From Cytobacillus sp. NJ13 (GTDB taxonomy: Bacteria; Bacillota; Bacilli; Bacillales; Cytobacillaceae): a DNA stretch of 64,000 nt. A program made the position numbers and the translations under genes. How positions within the stretch are numbered: position 1 is the stretch's first letter; every line of letters starts with the position of its first letter. The notes under the pieces were generated by a model, which worked only from the letters and a program-made list of their open reading frames with translations, ran no database searches and had not been told where the DNA came from. This document shows, piece after piece, positions 16,212 to 24,301 of the stretch. Location: positions 3,871,501-3,935,500 of the forward strand of contig JAUCFP010000006.1 in NCBI GenBank assembly GCA_030348385.1. Direction: 5' to 3'.

Positions 16212-16285
16212 GGAAGGGACGAGGGAACAGGTTCCATGTCCCAAATGTACTTTGGGGACAGTTAACCTGTCCCCATGTCCCGCCC
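16212..16285. repeat. GGGACAGG/CCTGTCCC palindromic intergenic repeat
   Basis: The stretch contains GGGAACAGGTTCC and GGGGACAGTTAACCTGTCCCC, overlapping palindromes with further GTCCC copies. It abuts the end of array 2, as a related but shorter element does at 44459. It looks like a dispersed intergenic repeat of the genome, which I cannot confirm from one window. Confidence 0.55.
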
Positions 16286-16295
16286 ATGTCCCGAT

Positions 16296-16324
16296 CAAAA
16301 AGAACAGCTGCATACGCAGCTGCC
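16296..16324 (-). terminator. Terminator of the PIG-L deacetylase gene
   Basis: CAGCTGC-ATAC-GCAGCTG hairpin just past the stop. On the minus strand it is followed by TTCTTTTTG. Confidence 0.8.
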
Positions 16325-16333
16325 CCTAATAAG

Positions 16334-18841
16334 TTATTCATTATGGCCGTAGCTGATCAAGTTCGTGAAAATGCGGTAGCCCCCCGGAACCTGGCCTTGA
16401 ATCTGGCGATAGAATACCAGGTTAGTATAAAGGTAGGTACCTTCTCCGTAATCGGCCATGAGAATGCCGCCATCAAATGGCTCCTCGTTTGGATCACCCA
16501 TGCGCACGAAGGTTTCAAAGCGGTCATCCCATTGCATTGGATAGTATAATCCTCTTTCCTGAATCCAGTTGGCCCAGTCGTCCTCAGTAATGTTATTTGG
16601 ATAGTTGAAGAGCGGCGATTCAGGCTGCAGAACGGTAACAGGTGCATTTTCATCGGTTACCCTCCACCTGATGGATGGGTTTCCAATAGTCAGCGGGTAT
16701 GGCGCAGTGTCTTCCGTAACCCAGCCATCGTCCGGCTTATGGTATTGGACCACCATATGCCCGCCATTTGCGACGTATTCTTTTAAACGTTCATTATTTG
16801 CTGTTAAGTCTTCACGTGACAGGTAGGCACGGATACCGACAACGATTGTATCGTATTGGCTTAAGTCCCCTGAAGCAAGATCGGTCTCAGTAAGCTTCGT
16901 CACATCGAGTCCTGCATTGGACAAGTAATCTGCCACTTTGTCAAAGCCGCTTTCGATGTAGCCGACCTTTAAGCCTTCTGGTGCCAGCAATTCAAAGGCG
17001 ACTCCATTTACCTGGGCTGGATACAGGTAATAAAATGTTCCGATATGGTCATATTGAATTTCTTGAACTGTTGAATCAAAGGTCTTTCCATTTACGGATG
17101 CCTTGGCGGATAGTTTAAAGTCACCTTCCTGAATATCCGCAGGCGGGCTGAGTGTAAAGGTAACCTCTTTTTCCTCCAATGAAGATCCGAAGTTAACTGC
17201 AGCATTTTCCGGACTGACTGACCATCCTTCGGGAACATTTAAGGATACGGAAGCTTGTGCAGCTCCTTCACGGTAATTTTTCACTTTTACATTGACAGGC
17301 ACTTCTTCCTGAACGTCAGCGGTATTTATAACCAGATCTTCAGGAGAAAGGGTAAGGCCCACGTCTGGCAGAACGGCAATGGTGCCATCCAGCTCAGAGA
17401 CAGTCACTGTTTTTGCACCGGCAGATTCATAGCTGACTTTTGCCTGTATGGCAGGGGTTTCGTATGCGTGATAATACGCTGCATCAGCTGGAACTTGAAC
17501 CTTAAAAGTAACTTCAGCCGTTTTACCGGGTGCAAGGTCAGCTGTCTTGGACTTATTAGAAACCTTCCAGCCATTAGGAGTGATCAGTTCAACATCAGCT
17601 TTCTTCAGCTTCTGGCTGCCATTATTCGTTAACGTGACAGTAACAGCCGTTTCCTGTCCTTTTGTCAGAATATTGGACACCGCCTGCGCATTAATCTCAA
17701 GGCCGGAGGATACCAGGCTCACATTCAGCAGCTGTTCTTTTTTCACTTCAAGTTTATGAAGAAGATCAGACTTCAGCTGGGAGTCAAGCTTGGATTTCTC
17801 CGTCTTCTTTACTAAACGGTCTGCTTCTTTTAATGCTTGCTGCGTCTTGCTGAATACCTGGCTCTGGCTAGGATAGCTGGAGATAATTCCATCCAGGCTT
17901 TTTTGGAATTTTGTAAAGTGCACCTGCAATGCTTTTTCTTTCTTAGGGAGTGTTTTTGCCCATTCGTTAAAATCATATGGGATACCGGCAAAAAGCTCCT
18001 TGCTGCCGTTTGTTTCTACTGCGATATCCACTAACTCCAGATGTGTCTGTCTTGGAGCGACAGGGATGTCATTGCCCATTCCCTGGCTTTTGTGCATATA
18101 GCGCGATTGCTCGCCGATTTGCGGATAGGACATGCCGTAGATAGGATCATACATGCCTATTTCAATCGATGTATCTGCTGTATCTTTACTTTCAGCAGGC
18201 AAATAAAACTTTTTAGTCTGCCAGACGGATAATCCTTCCTTTAATTGTTCAGGAAAAACGTTAGGATCTGCGGCATCTTTGAAGGCTTCCTGGCTGAGAA
18301 TGGTCATTGTGCGGTGGTGTCCGTGCTGGGTATCCGAGTCTCTGAAGGATGGCATCACAATATCTGGCTGGTAAGTACGAATAAAACGGATTAATCTTTC
18401 ATAAGTAAGGTCCTTGCCCCAGTGGCTCAGGGTTTCATCCTTTGTCTTGGAAAAGCCGAAATCATAGATGGTATCAGAGGTTGTTTCACTTAAATGGTAG
18501 GCTTTAACTCCGGTGATTTTCGCTGCTTCAATCATTTCGCGGGAGCGGATAATTCCAAGGCCGTTCCCAAGCTCCTGCCCGATTTCATTCTGGCCGCCCT
18601 CGCCGCGGTTGGCGATCAGGCTTGAGGTTTTAACACCAAGTCCTCTTGATAAGTAAGCAAGAAAGTCACTGCGCTCATCGTCAGGATGTGCTCCTGTATT
18701 CAAAAAGCTGACCGTTGTGTCCAGCGGCTTCACTGCACTCCATAGGTCGGGGTCATGCTCTTCTGACTGGGCACTTCCGCTGAGAGGCAGCAGGGAGAGA
18801 ATTAACGCTAAGGACAAAAAATAAACAAAGATTTTTTTCAA
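16334..18841 (-). CDS. Secreted PIG-L/LmbE family deacetylase with accessory beta domains
   Basis: An 835-residue exported protein with a signal peptide (about 1-24, ending near SGSAQS). The deacetylase domain (about 45-300) has the zinc motif AHPDDE near residue 56 and later GHHRTM. PIG-L enzymes remove N-acetyl groups from amino-sugar conjugates. The middle (about 390-600) looks like two NEW3/CARDB-type beta domains (LTPNGWKVS, LNVPEGWSVS) and the C-terminus like a ThuA-type/glutamine-amidotransferase-like fold. It probably acts on a surface or environmental glycan. It diverges from the ROK regulator, with shared inverted repeats between them. Confidence 0.82.
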   Translation of the reverse strand: MKKIFVYFLSLALILSLLPLSGSAQSEEHDPDLWSAVKPLDTTVSFLNTGAHPDDERSDFLAYLSRGLGVKTSSLIANRGEGGQNEIGQELGNGLGIIRSREMIEAAKITGVKAYHLSETTSDTIYDFGFSKTKDETLSHWGKDLTYERLIRFIRTYQPDIVMPSFRDSDTQHGHHRTMTILSQEAFKDAADPNVFPEQLKEGLSVWQTKKFYLPAESKDTADTSIEIGMYDPIYGMSYPQIGEQSRYMHKSQGMGNDIPVAPRQTHLELVDIAVETNGSKELFAGIPYDFNEWAKTLPKKEKALQVHFTKFQKSLDGIISSYPSQSQVFSKTQQALKEADRLVKKTEKSKLDSQLKSDLLHKLEVKKEQLLNVSLVSSGLEINAQAVSNILTKGQETAVTVTLTNNGSQKLKKADVELITPNGWKVSNKSKTADLAPGKTAEVTFKVQVPADAAYYHAYETPAIQAKVSYESAGAKTVTVSELDGTIAVLPDVGLTLSPEDLVINTADVQEEVPVNVKVKNYREGAAQASVSLNVPEGWSVSPENAAVNFGSSLEEKEVTFTLSPPADIQEGDFKLSAKASVNGKTFDSTVQEIQYDHIGTFYYLYPAQVNGVAFELLAPEGLKVGYIESGFDKVADYLSNAGLDVTKLTETDLASGDLSQYDTIVVGIRAYLSREDLTANNERLKEYVANGGHMVVQYHKPDDGWVTEDTAPYPLTIGNPSIRWRVTDENAPVTVLQPESPLFNYPNNITEDDWANWIQERGLYYPMQWDDRFETFVRMGDPNEEPFDGGILMADYGEGTYLYTNLVFYRQIQGQVPGGYRIFTNLISYGHNE

Positions 18842-18912
18842 TTTGTGTAACCCCTTTCAAAATGGTTTGACAGCGCTCTTCTTACACTCCTTTCATCATA
18901 GGTCTAAAGCAG

Positions 18913-18935
18913 GTTAGTTAAATAGCCTAACTAAC
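18913..18935. promoter_or_regulatory. Inverted repeat, candidate ROK operator 1
   Basis: GTTAGTTA and TAACTAAC (8 bp each, 7-bp spacer) lie between the divergent deacetylase and ROK genes, nearer the deacetylase. The TTAGT/ACTAA arms resemble operators of XylR-type ROK repressors. Confidence 0.5.
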
Positions 18936-19074
18936 TTCAGTCAACTACCCGCCTAATAAATTTCATAATAGGGGAAAATTACTAATATTTCAATATTCGA
19001 AAAATTAATTTTATTAAAATCATCCTTTAGTCATAGAAATGGTCTCAATTATCATAAAATTAAAAATAATGGGT

Positions 19075-19088
19075 TGTAAACGGTTACC
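19075..19088 (+). promoter_or_regulatory. cre-like site
   Basis: TGTAAACGGTTACC matches the cre consensus at 12 of 14 positions, upstream of the ROK/ABC operon. Confidence 0.5.
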
Positions 19089-19110
19089 AGGTAGGTTATA
19101 TTGAAGTTAA

Positions 19111-19127
19111 TTAGTAATATTTACTAA
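19111..19127. promoter_or_regulatory. Inverted repeat, candidate ROK operator 2
   Basis: TTAGTAA-TAT-TTACTAA is a perfect 7-bp inverted repeat 23 bp before the ROK start codon, sharing TTAGT/ACTAA ends with the repeat at 18913. The pair suggests control of both divergent units by the ROK protein. Confidence 0.55.
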
Positions 19128-19149
19128 CCAAATCAATTAAGGCCGTGAT

Positions 19150-20364
19150 GTGATGAATTTTAATGGGACACCTATGCAAATGAAATCAATCAATAAAAAG
19201 AGAGTACTTCAATGGATTCAGGAAAATTCACCGACTTCAAGGGCCGAGATTGCTGCGAAGATTTCCATAAGCAAGCCGACTGTTTCTTTGCTGGTAGATG
19301 AATTGATAGGGGAAAAGTGGGTGTATGAAAAGGGGATAGGCGAATCGTCTTCACAAGGCGGAAGGAGGCCGATACATCTTTATTTCAATGAAAAAGCGGC
19401 TTATGTAATCGGAACAGATATCGGCGGCACGAAAGTAAAAACAGTCATTAGCGATCTCGGAGGAAATATTGTCCATTCCAGCAGTTTTTCAACGGGTCAA
19501 TTTTTAGAATCTGGACTTTTAAAACAAATCGCCAAAGAAGTTCATTCCATGCTTGATGATTGCCATATTCCCCTGGATCAGGTGTTTGGAATGGGAGCGG
19601 GGGTTCCTGGAATCACACAGACATCCAATGGGGTCGTCTTAGAAGCACCAAGTTTGAATTGGATTCGATACCCGTTCATAGCGGAAGCGAAGAAATACTT
19701 TTCTTTCCCGATTCATGTGGACAATGATGTGAATGTTGCAGCACTTGGGGAGCAATGGCTGGGAAACGCAAAAAATAAACAGAATGTTCTGTTTATGGCG
19801 GTCGGAACTGGTGTTGGAAGCGGAATTATTATCAATAATCAGCTGTACCGGGGGTATTCAAATGCTGCTGGCGAGATGGGCTATATGGTAACGGATAAAA
19901 CAGATTTGAAAAAAGACTTTAAGCCAATCTTTCACCGCTACGGTTATTTGGAAAGCGTCGCCGGCGGAAAATCAATCGGAAAAAAACTGACGGAAGTCAT
20001 TCAGCAGGATCCGGACCACCCTGCCTGCTCTCAGGCAATAAAGGGAGAATTGCCGGGGGAAATGGCCTTTGCGCTTGCGAAAAAAGGCGACACATTAGCC
20101 ATTAAGGTCATTGACGAAGCCATTGAACATCTGGCTTATGGAATCATTAATGCCGCGAGCTTATTGAATCCTGAAGTCATTATTTTAGGAGGTGGTGTTC
20201 TAAAATCATCTGATTACATTTTGCCTAAATTGGACAGGATCGTGAATCACTATCTTCCAAGTTCAGTAGAATTGAAGACTTCACGATTAGGTGATAATGC
20301 GGGAGTCCTGGGTGCTGTTTCACTCTTTTTGCGGGAGCATGAAAGTATTATCAAATTTTCTTAA
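19150..20364 (+). CDS. ROK-family transcriptional regulator (NagC/XylR type)
   Basis: A 404-residue regulator with an N-terminal winged helix (about 14-70; TSRAEIAAKISISKPTVSLLVDEL) and a ROK sugar-kinase-like domain (about 85-400; GTDIGGTKVK, GAGVPGI, GTGVGSGI, GEMGYM). The usual zinc motif CxCGxxGCxE after GEMGY is missing: that stretch (FHRYGYLES) has no cysteine, so ligand-site architecture may differ. The start is GTG 19150 or ATG 19153. It heads an operon with an ABC importer and a lyase, and inverted repeats on both sides of its promoter suggest it also controls the divergent deacetylase. Confidence 0.87.
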   Translation: MMNFNGTPMQMKSINKKRVLQWIQENSPTSRAEIAAKISISKPTVSLLVDELIGEKWVYEKGIGESSSQGGRRPIHLYFNEKAAYVIGTDIGGTKVKTVISDLGGNIVHSSSFSTGQFLESGLLKQIAKEVHSMLDDCHIPLDQVFGMGAGVPGITQTSNGVVLEAPSLNWIRYPFIAEAKKYFSFPIHVDNDVNVAALGEQWLGNAKNKQNVLFMAVGTGVGSGIIINNQLYRGYSNAAGEMGYMVTDKTDLKKDFKPIFHRYGYLESVAGGKSIGKKLTEVIQQDPDHPACSQAIKGELPGEMAFALAKKGDTLAIKVIDEAIEHLAYGIINAASLLNPEVIILGGGVLKSSDYILPKLDRIVNHYLPSSVELKTSRLGDNAGVLGAVSLFLREHESIIKFS

Positions 20365-20382
20365 TGAGGGGGATTTTTTTCA

Positions 20383-21477
20383 ATGAAAAATAAGAAAAGG
20401 GCATTGATATTAACCACTTTATCTATTTCGGCTGCATTAATGCTTTCAGCGTGCAGTTCAGAACAGGGATCCAGCTCAAGCTCTGAGAAAGAGCAGGGAG
20501 AGAAAGAGAATAAGCTGGAAGAAAAGGTAGTTATCTATTCACCGCATGGAAAGGATATTCTATCAAAGTTTGAACAGCAATTCGAGGAAAAATATCAGAT
20601 TGATGTGGAATGGCTTGATATGGGATCACAGGAAATTCTGGACCGGATCCGCTCCGAGAAAAACAATCCCCAGGCTGATGTCTGGTGGGGAGCGCCATCT
20701 GTAAACTTCGATCAGGCAAAGGATGAAGGACTGTTAAAGCCATATGAGCCTTCCTATTCCGGAAGTCTGGCAGAAGGCTTCCATGATCCTGAGTGGCACT
20801 GGTCCGGAACAAGCCAAACACCGGAAGTCATTATGTATAACAGCAAAGAATTATCAGAAGATGAAGCGCCTAAAGACTGGGATGAGCTTCTGGATCCGAA
20901 GTGGAAGGATGAAATCATCATCCGCTATCCGCTGGCATCCGGAACGATGAGAACGATTTTTTCAGCCATGATTTATCGCGACTTTAAGGATTCCAGCGAT
21001 ACAGCTGCCGGCTACGAATGGCTTGAAAAATTGGATGCCAACACGAAAGAATACGCAGCAAATCCTGAAATGATGTACAACAAGGTGGCCAAAGGGGAAG
21101 GAAAGCTATCTGTCTGGGCAATGCCTGATGTTGTCATGTTAAAAGAAAATAAAAATTATCCATTTGAATTCATCATTCCGGAAAGCGGAACACCAGTCCT
21201 GACAGAAGGCATTGCTGTTGTGAATGATGCTCCGCATCCAAAGGCAGCAGAAGCATTCTATGAGTTTGTCAACACGCCTGAAGCTGCCAAAATCCTTGCA
21301 GATGAATTTTACCGCATTCCAACAAGGGATGATGTGGAAGGACTGCCTGAATGGATTACAGAAACAGAGATTAAGAGCATGGATATCGACTGGAAGGTAT
21401 TCCAGGAAAACAGCGACAGCTGGATGAAGTATTGGGATGAAAACATTAAGAGCGGAGAAAAAGAAATTAAAGAATAG
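20383..21477 (+). CDS. ABC transporter substrate-binding lipoprotein (Fe3+/polyamine type)
   Basis: A 364-residue lipoprotein. The signal peptide ends in the lipobox LSAC (Cys at about 24), followed by a Ser/Glu-rich linker and a periplasmic-binding fold of the AfuA/FbpA-like class (VVIYSPHGKD, ADVWWGAP, NTPEAAKILADEF). Such proteins bind ferric ions, ferric chelates, phosphonates or sugar phosphates. It lies 18 bp after the ROK gene and 14 bp before the ATPase gene. Substrate unknown; the lyase downstream hints at an aspartate-derived compound or chelate. Confidence 0.85.
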   Translation: MKNKKRALILTTLSISAALMLSACSSEQGSSSSSEKEQGEKENKLEEKVVIYSPHGKDILSKFEQQFEEKYQIDVEWLDMGSQEILDRIRSEKNNPQADVWWGAPSVNFDQAKDEGLLKPYEPSYSGSLAEGFHDPEWHWSGTSQTPEVIMYNSKELSEDEAPKDWDELLDPKWKDEIIIRYPLASGTMRTIFSAMIYRDFKDSSDTAAGYEWLEKLDANTKEYAANPEMMYNKVAKGEGKLSVWAMPDVVMLKENKNYPFEFIIPESGTPVLTEGIAVVNDAPHPKAAEAFYEFVNTPEAAKILADEFYRIPTRDDVEGLPEWITETEIKSMDIDWKVFQENSDSWMKYWDENIKSGEKEIKE

Positions 21478-21491
21478 GAAGTGTAATAGGT

Positions 21492-22598
21492 ATGGCGTCC
21501 ATAAACATAGATAATGTCCAAAAAGCCTTTGGAAAGGTTATTGCAGTCGATCATTTAAATCTGGATATAAAGGATGGGGAATTCTTCACCTTCCTTGGAC
21601 CAAGCGGGTGCGGCAAGACGACCACACTGCGGATGATTGCTGGATTCTATTATCCTACTAAAGGCGTTGTCCGTTTTGGCGATAAGGATATGACGCGTGT
21701 ACCTCCTGAAAAGAGAAATACGGGCATGGTTTTCCAAAACTATGCCCTTTTTCCTCACATGACGGTGTTTGAGAATGTCGCTTTTGGATTAAGGGTTAGA
21801 AAACTTGGCTCCAAGGAGCTCAATATAAAAGTCAAGGATGTATTGCAAAAGGTGAGGCTTGAGCAATACGCCGATCGTCAGGTGAGTCAGTTAAGCGGAG
21901 GTCAGCAGCAGCGTGTCGCGCTGGCAAGGGCATTGGTGATTGAACCGGAGATTTTGCTTCTGGATGAACCACTCAGCAACCTGGATGCCAAGCTGCGCGA
22001 TGAAATGAGAAGCGAAATACTGAGATTGCAGAAAGATTATAATATCACGACCATCTATGTTACCCATGACCAGGCAGAAGCTCTATCCATGAGCGATCGG
22101 ATTGCGGTATTTAACTTTGGGGTCTGCCACCAGGTGGGAACACCCTCGGAAATCTATAATGAACCAGCCAATGATTTCGTAGCGGGGTTTATCGGAGAAA
22201 TCAACCTGCTGCCTGTGAAAATCAGCAGGATAGAAGATGAAAACATTCTTGTACAAGTGCAGAACGGTGAAAGTGCCTGTGAGCTTTCCGTCCGAAATGC
22301 CCCATTTAATTATAATCAGGAAAACAAGGGGAACCTGGCATTATCCATTCGTCCTGAATCTATTAAAATACTGGAAAAAGAGACGGAAGGGAAAAATATC
22401 TTCAAAGGAATGGTGGAAGAAGTCCATTTCTTCGGCTCCCTCATCAATGTTGTGGTCAGGGCTGCTGGCCTTAAGCTTCAGGTGAATGCCCTGAATAGCG
22501 GATTATCCAGAAACCTGCAGGCGGGTGCAGAGATTTGGGTGGAACTGCCTGAAGAGCAGATGCGGATCATTCCTGTGGTGACTGGTGATGCATCATGA
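21492..22598 (+). CDS. ABC transporter ATP-binding protein
   Basis: A 368-residue ATPase of the FbpC/PotA class with Walker A GPSGCGKTT, signature LSGGQQQR, Walker B LLLDEPLSNLDA and switch histidine VTHDQAEA, then a C-terminal TOBE-type domain (about 240-365). It energises the importer formed with the fused permease; the reading frames overlap by 4 bp (22595-22598), indicating coupled translation. Confidence 0.93.
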   Translation: MASINIDNVQKAFGKVIAVDHLNLDIKDGEFFTFLGPSGCGKTTTLRMIAGFYYPTKGVVRFGDKDMTRVPPEKRNTGMVFQNYALFPHMTVFENVAFGLRVRKLGSKELNIKVKDVLQKVRLEQYADRQVSQLSGGQQQRVALARALVIEPEILLLDEPLSNLDAKLRDEMRSEILRLQKDYNITTIYVTHDQAEALSMSDRIAVFNFGVCHQVGTPSEIYNEPANDFVAGFIGEINLLPVKISRIEDENILVQVQNGESACELSVRNAPFNYNQENKGNLALSIRPESIKILEKETEGKNIFKGMVEEVHFFGSLINVVVRAAGLKLQVNALNSGLSRNLQAGAEIWVELPEEQMRIIPVVTGDAS

Positions 22599-24286
22599 TT
22601 AAAAATCGGGATACAAGGCTGACCCTGCTCCTCCTTATTCCGGTCCTGCTGATTCTCATAGCTTATGTTCTTTATCCCTCTTTACGGACCATAATAGAGA
22701 GTCTTCAAAAAGACGGAAGCATGACCTTCGGGAATTACAGTGATTTTTTTACCCAGGAATCCAAGACCAATCTGGAAGCCCTGTGGAATTCTGTATATAT
22801 TTCGGTATTGAGTGTCCTGGTCAGTGCGCTGATCGGCATTCCGCTGGCATTCATTTTCAACCGGTATGATTTTCCGGGTCGAGGCTTCTTTGCATCGGCT
22901 GCCATCATGCCGATTGTCCTCCCGTCACTGGTAGGGGTAATGGCGTTCATGTTCCTGTATGGGGAAACCGGATTGATACCGAATGCCATTAAAGACTTGT
23001 TCGGACTGGATGAAGTCCCGTTCAAAATAGGCGGTATCTCAGGCATTTTGATTGTCCATGCATATACTATGTATGTGTATTTCTATATGACTGTTTCATC
23101 AGCCATTAATAAAATTGATCCATCCCTTGAAGAAGCTGCATACAACCTGGGGGCCAACCGTATTAAAGTGTTCTGGAAAGTAACCTTTCCATTATTGACA
23201 CCGGCTATTGTCGCAGCATCCTTATTGGTGTTTATGATTTCGATGGCTTCCTTCAGTGCGCCGTTTCTTCTGGCAGGCGGATTCAGGGTGCTGAGCCTGC
23301 AGATTTATTTTTCGAAAATTAACGGCGATATGGAAGTAGCCGCCACGCAATCGGTTATTTTATCGGTTGTATCGATCAGCTTCCTGCTGTTTATGCGCTG
23401 GTACCAAAACCGCAAGGATTACCGGATGGCATCTAAAGGAATTGGCGCCCATCGCAGTGAAGTGAATAATCCTGTTTTGAAGTGGATACTGGTCTTTACA
23501 GGGATTGTGGGAGTCATCATTCTGCTGCTTCCGCATTTCACGATTCTCCTTCTATCGCTCGTACCGGACGGAACATGGACGTGGCAGACCTATCCATCGG
23601 TATTTAATTTTGAAAATTATCGTTTATTGTTCCAGGATCCGAACATATTCAAGCCATTGAAAAATAGCTTGCTCCTGTCGGTTATTGCTACAGCAGGGAA
23701 TCTGGTCTTTGGGGTATTGGCATCCTATGTGCTCGTTAAACGGAAATTTGTCGGAAAAAGCTTTGTGGATATTTTAGTTATGATTCCATGGGCATTGCCG
23801 GCTACCGTTATCGGGATGAATTTGATTTTTGCTTTTAATGAGCCAAACATCTTCTCGTTTGGCAATATTCTCGTCGGCACATTCTGGATTTTGCCTCTGG
23901 CCTATTTTATCCGCCATATTCCATTAGTCGTCAGGTCCACCAATGCTGTATTGGAGCAATTGGATGATTCAATAGAAGAGGCCTCAAGAAGCCTTGGCGC
24001 AAAGTGGTTCTATACGTTCAGAAAAGTAATCCTTCCGATTATTATGCCAGGGGTTTTATCAGGAACATTACTGGCTTTTGTGGAGTCGGTCGGTGAATTT
24101 CCGACTTCTGTATTGCTGTATACCCTTTCGAACCGCCCTATTTCCATCGAGATTATGAATCAGCTGAGAATGTTCAATATGGGCCAGGCGGCAGCTTACG
24201 GAATGATCCAGATTACTTTAATTGCACTGGTTCTGTTCATATCAAACAAGTTTTTTGGAGTAAAGGCTGAAAAATCATTGTCTTAA
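22595..24286 (+). CDS. ABC transporter permease, fused two-half type
   Basis: A 563-residue membrane protein in which two permease halves are fused, as in FbpB. Each half has about six membrane helices and an EAA loop (EEAAYNLGANRIKVFWKVTFPLL at about 180-200, cited in two parts: EEAAYNLGA and FWKVTFPLL; and EEASRSLGA with FRKVILPII near 465-485). It forms the whole channel of the importer, so no second permease gene is needed. It overlaps the ATPase gene by 4 bp and lies 15 bp before the lyase gene. Confidence 0.92.
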   Translation: MIKNRDTRLTLLLLIPVLLILIAYVLYPSLRTIIESLQKDGSMTFGNYSDFFTQESKTNLEALWNSVYISVLSVLVSALIGIPLAFIFNRYDFPGRGFFASAAIMPIVLPSLVGVMAFMFLYGETGLIPNAIKDLFGLDEVPFKIGGISGILIVHAYTMYVYFYMTVSSAINKIDPSLEEAAYNLGANRIKVFWKVTFPLLTPAIVAASLLVFMISMASFSAPFLLAGGFRVLSLQIYFSKINGDMEVAATQSVILSVVSISFLLFMRWYQNRKDYRMASKGIGAHRSEVNNPVLKWILVFTGIVGVIILLLPHFTILLLSLVPDGTWTWQTYPSVFNFENYRLLFQDPNIFKPLKNSLLLSVIATAGNLVFGVLASYVLVKRKFVGKSFVDILVMIPWALPATVIGMNLIFAFNEPNIFSFGNILVGTFWILPLAYFIRHIPLVVRSTNAVLEQLDDSIEEASRSLGAKWFYTFRKVILPIIMPGVLSGTLLAFVESVGEFPTSVLLYTLSNRPISIEIMNQLRMFNMGQAAAYGMIQITLIALVLFISNKFFGVKAEKSLS

Positions 24287-24301
24287 AACGGAGTTGAAAA
24301 A

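Noticed and set aside
16145..16549. 134-residue plus-strand frame
   Set aside because: It overlaps palindromic repeats and the end of the well-supported PIG-L gene on the other strand.
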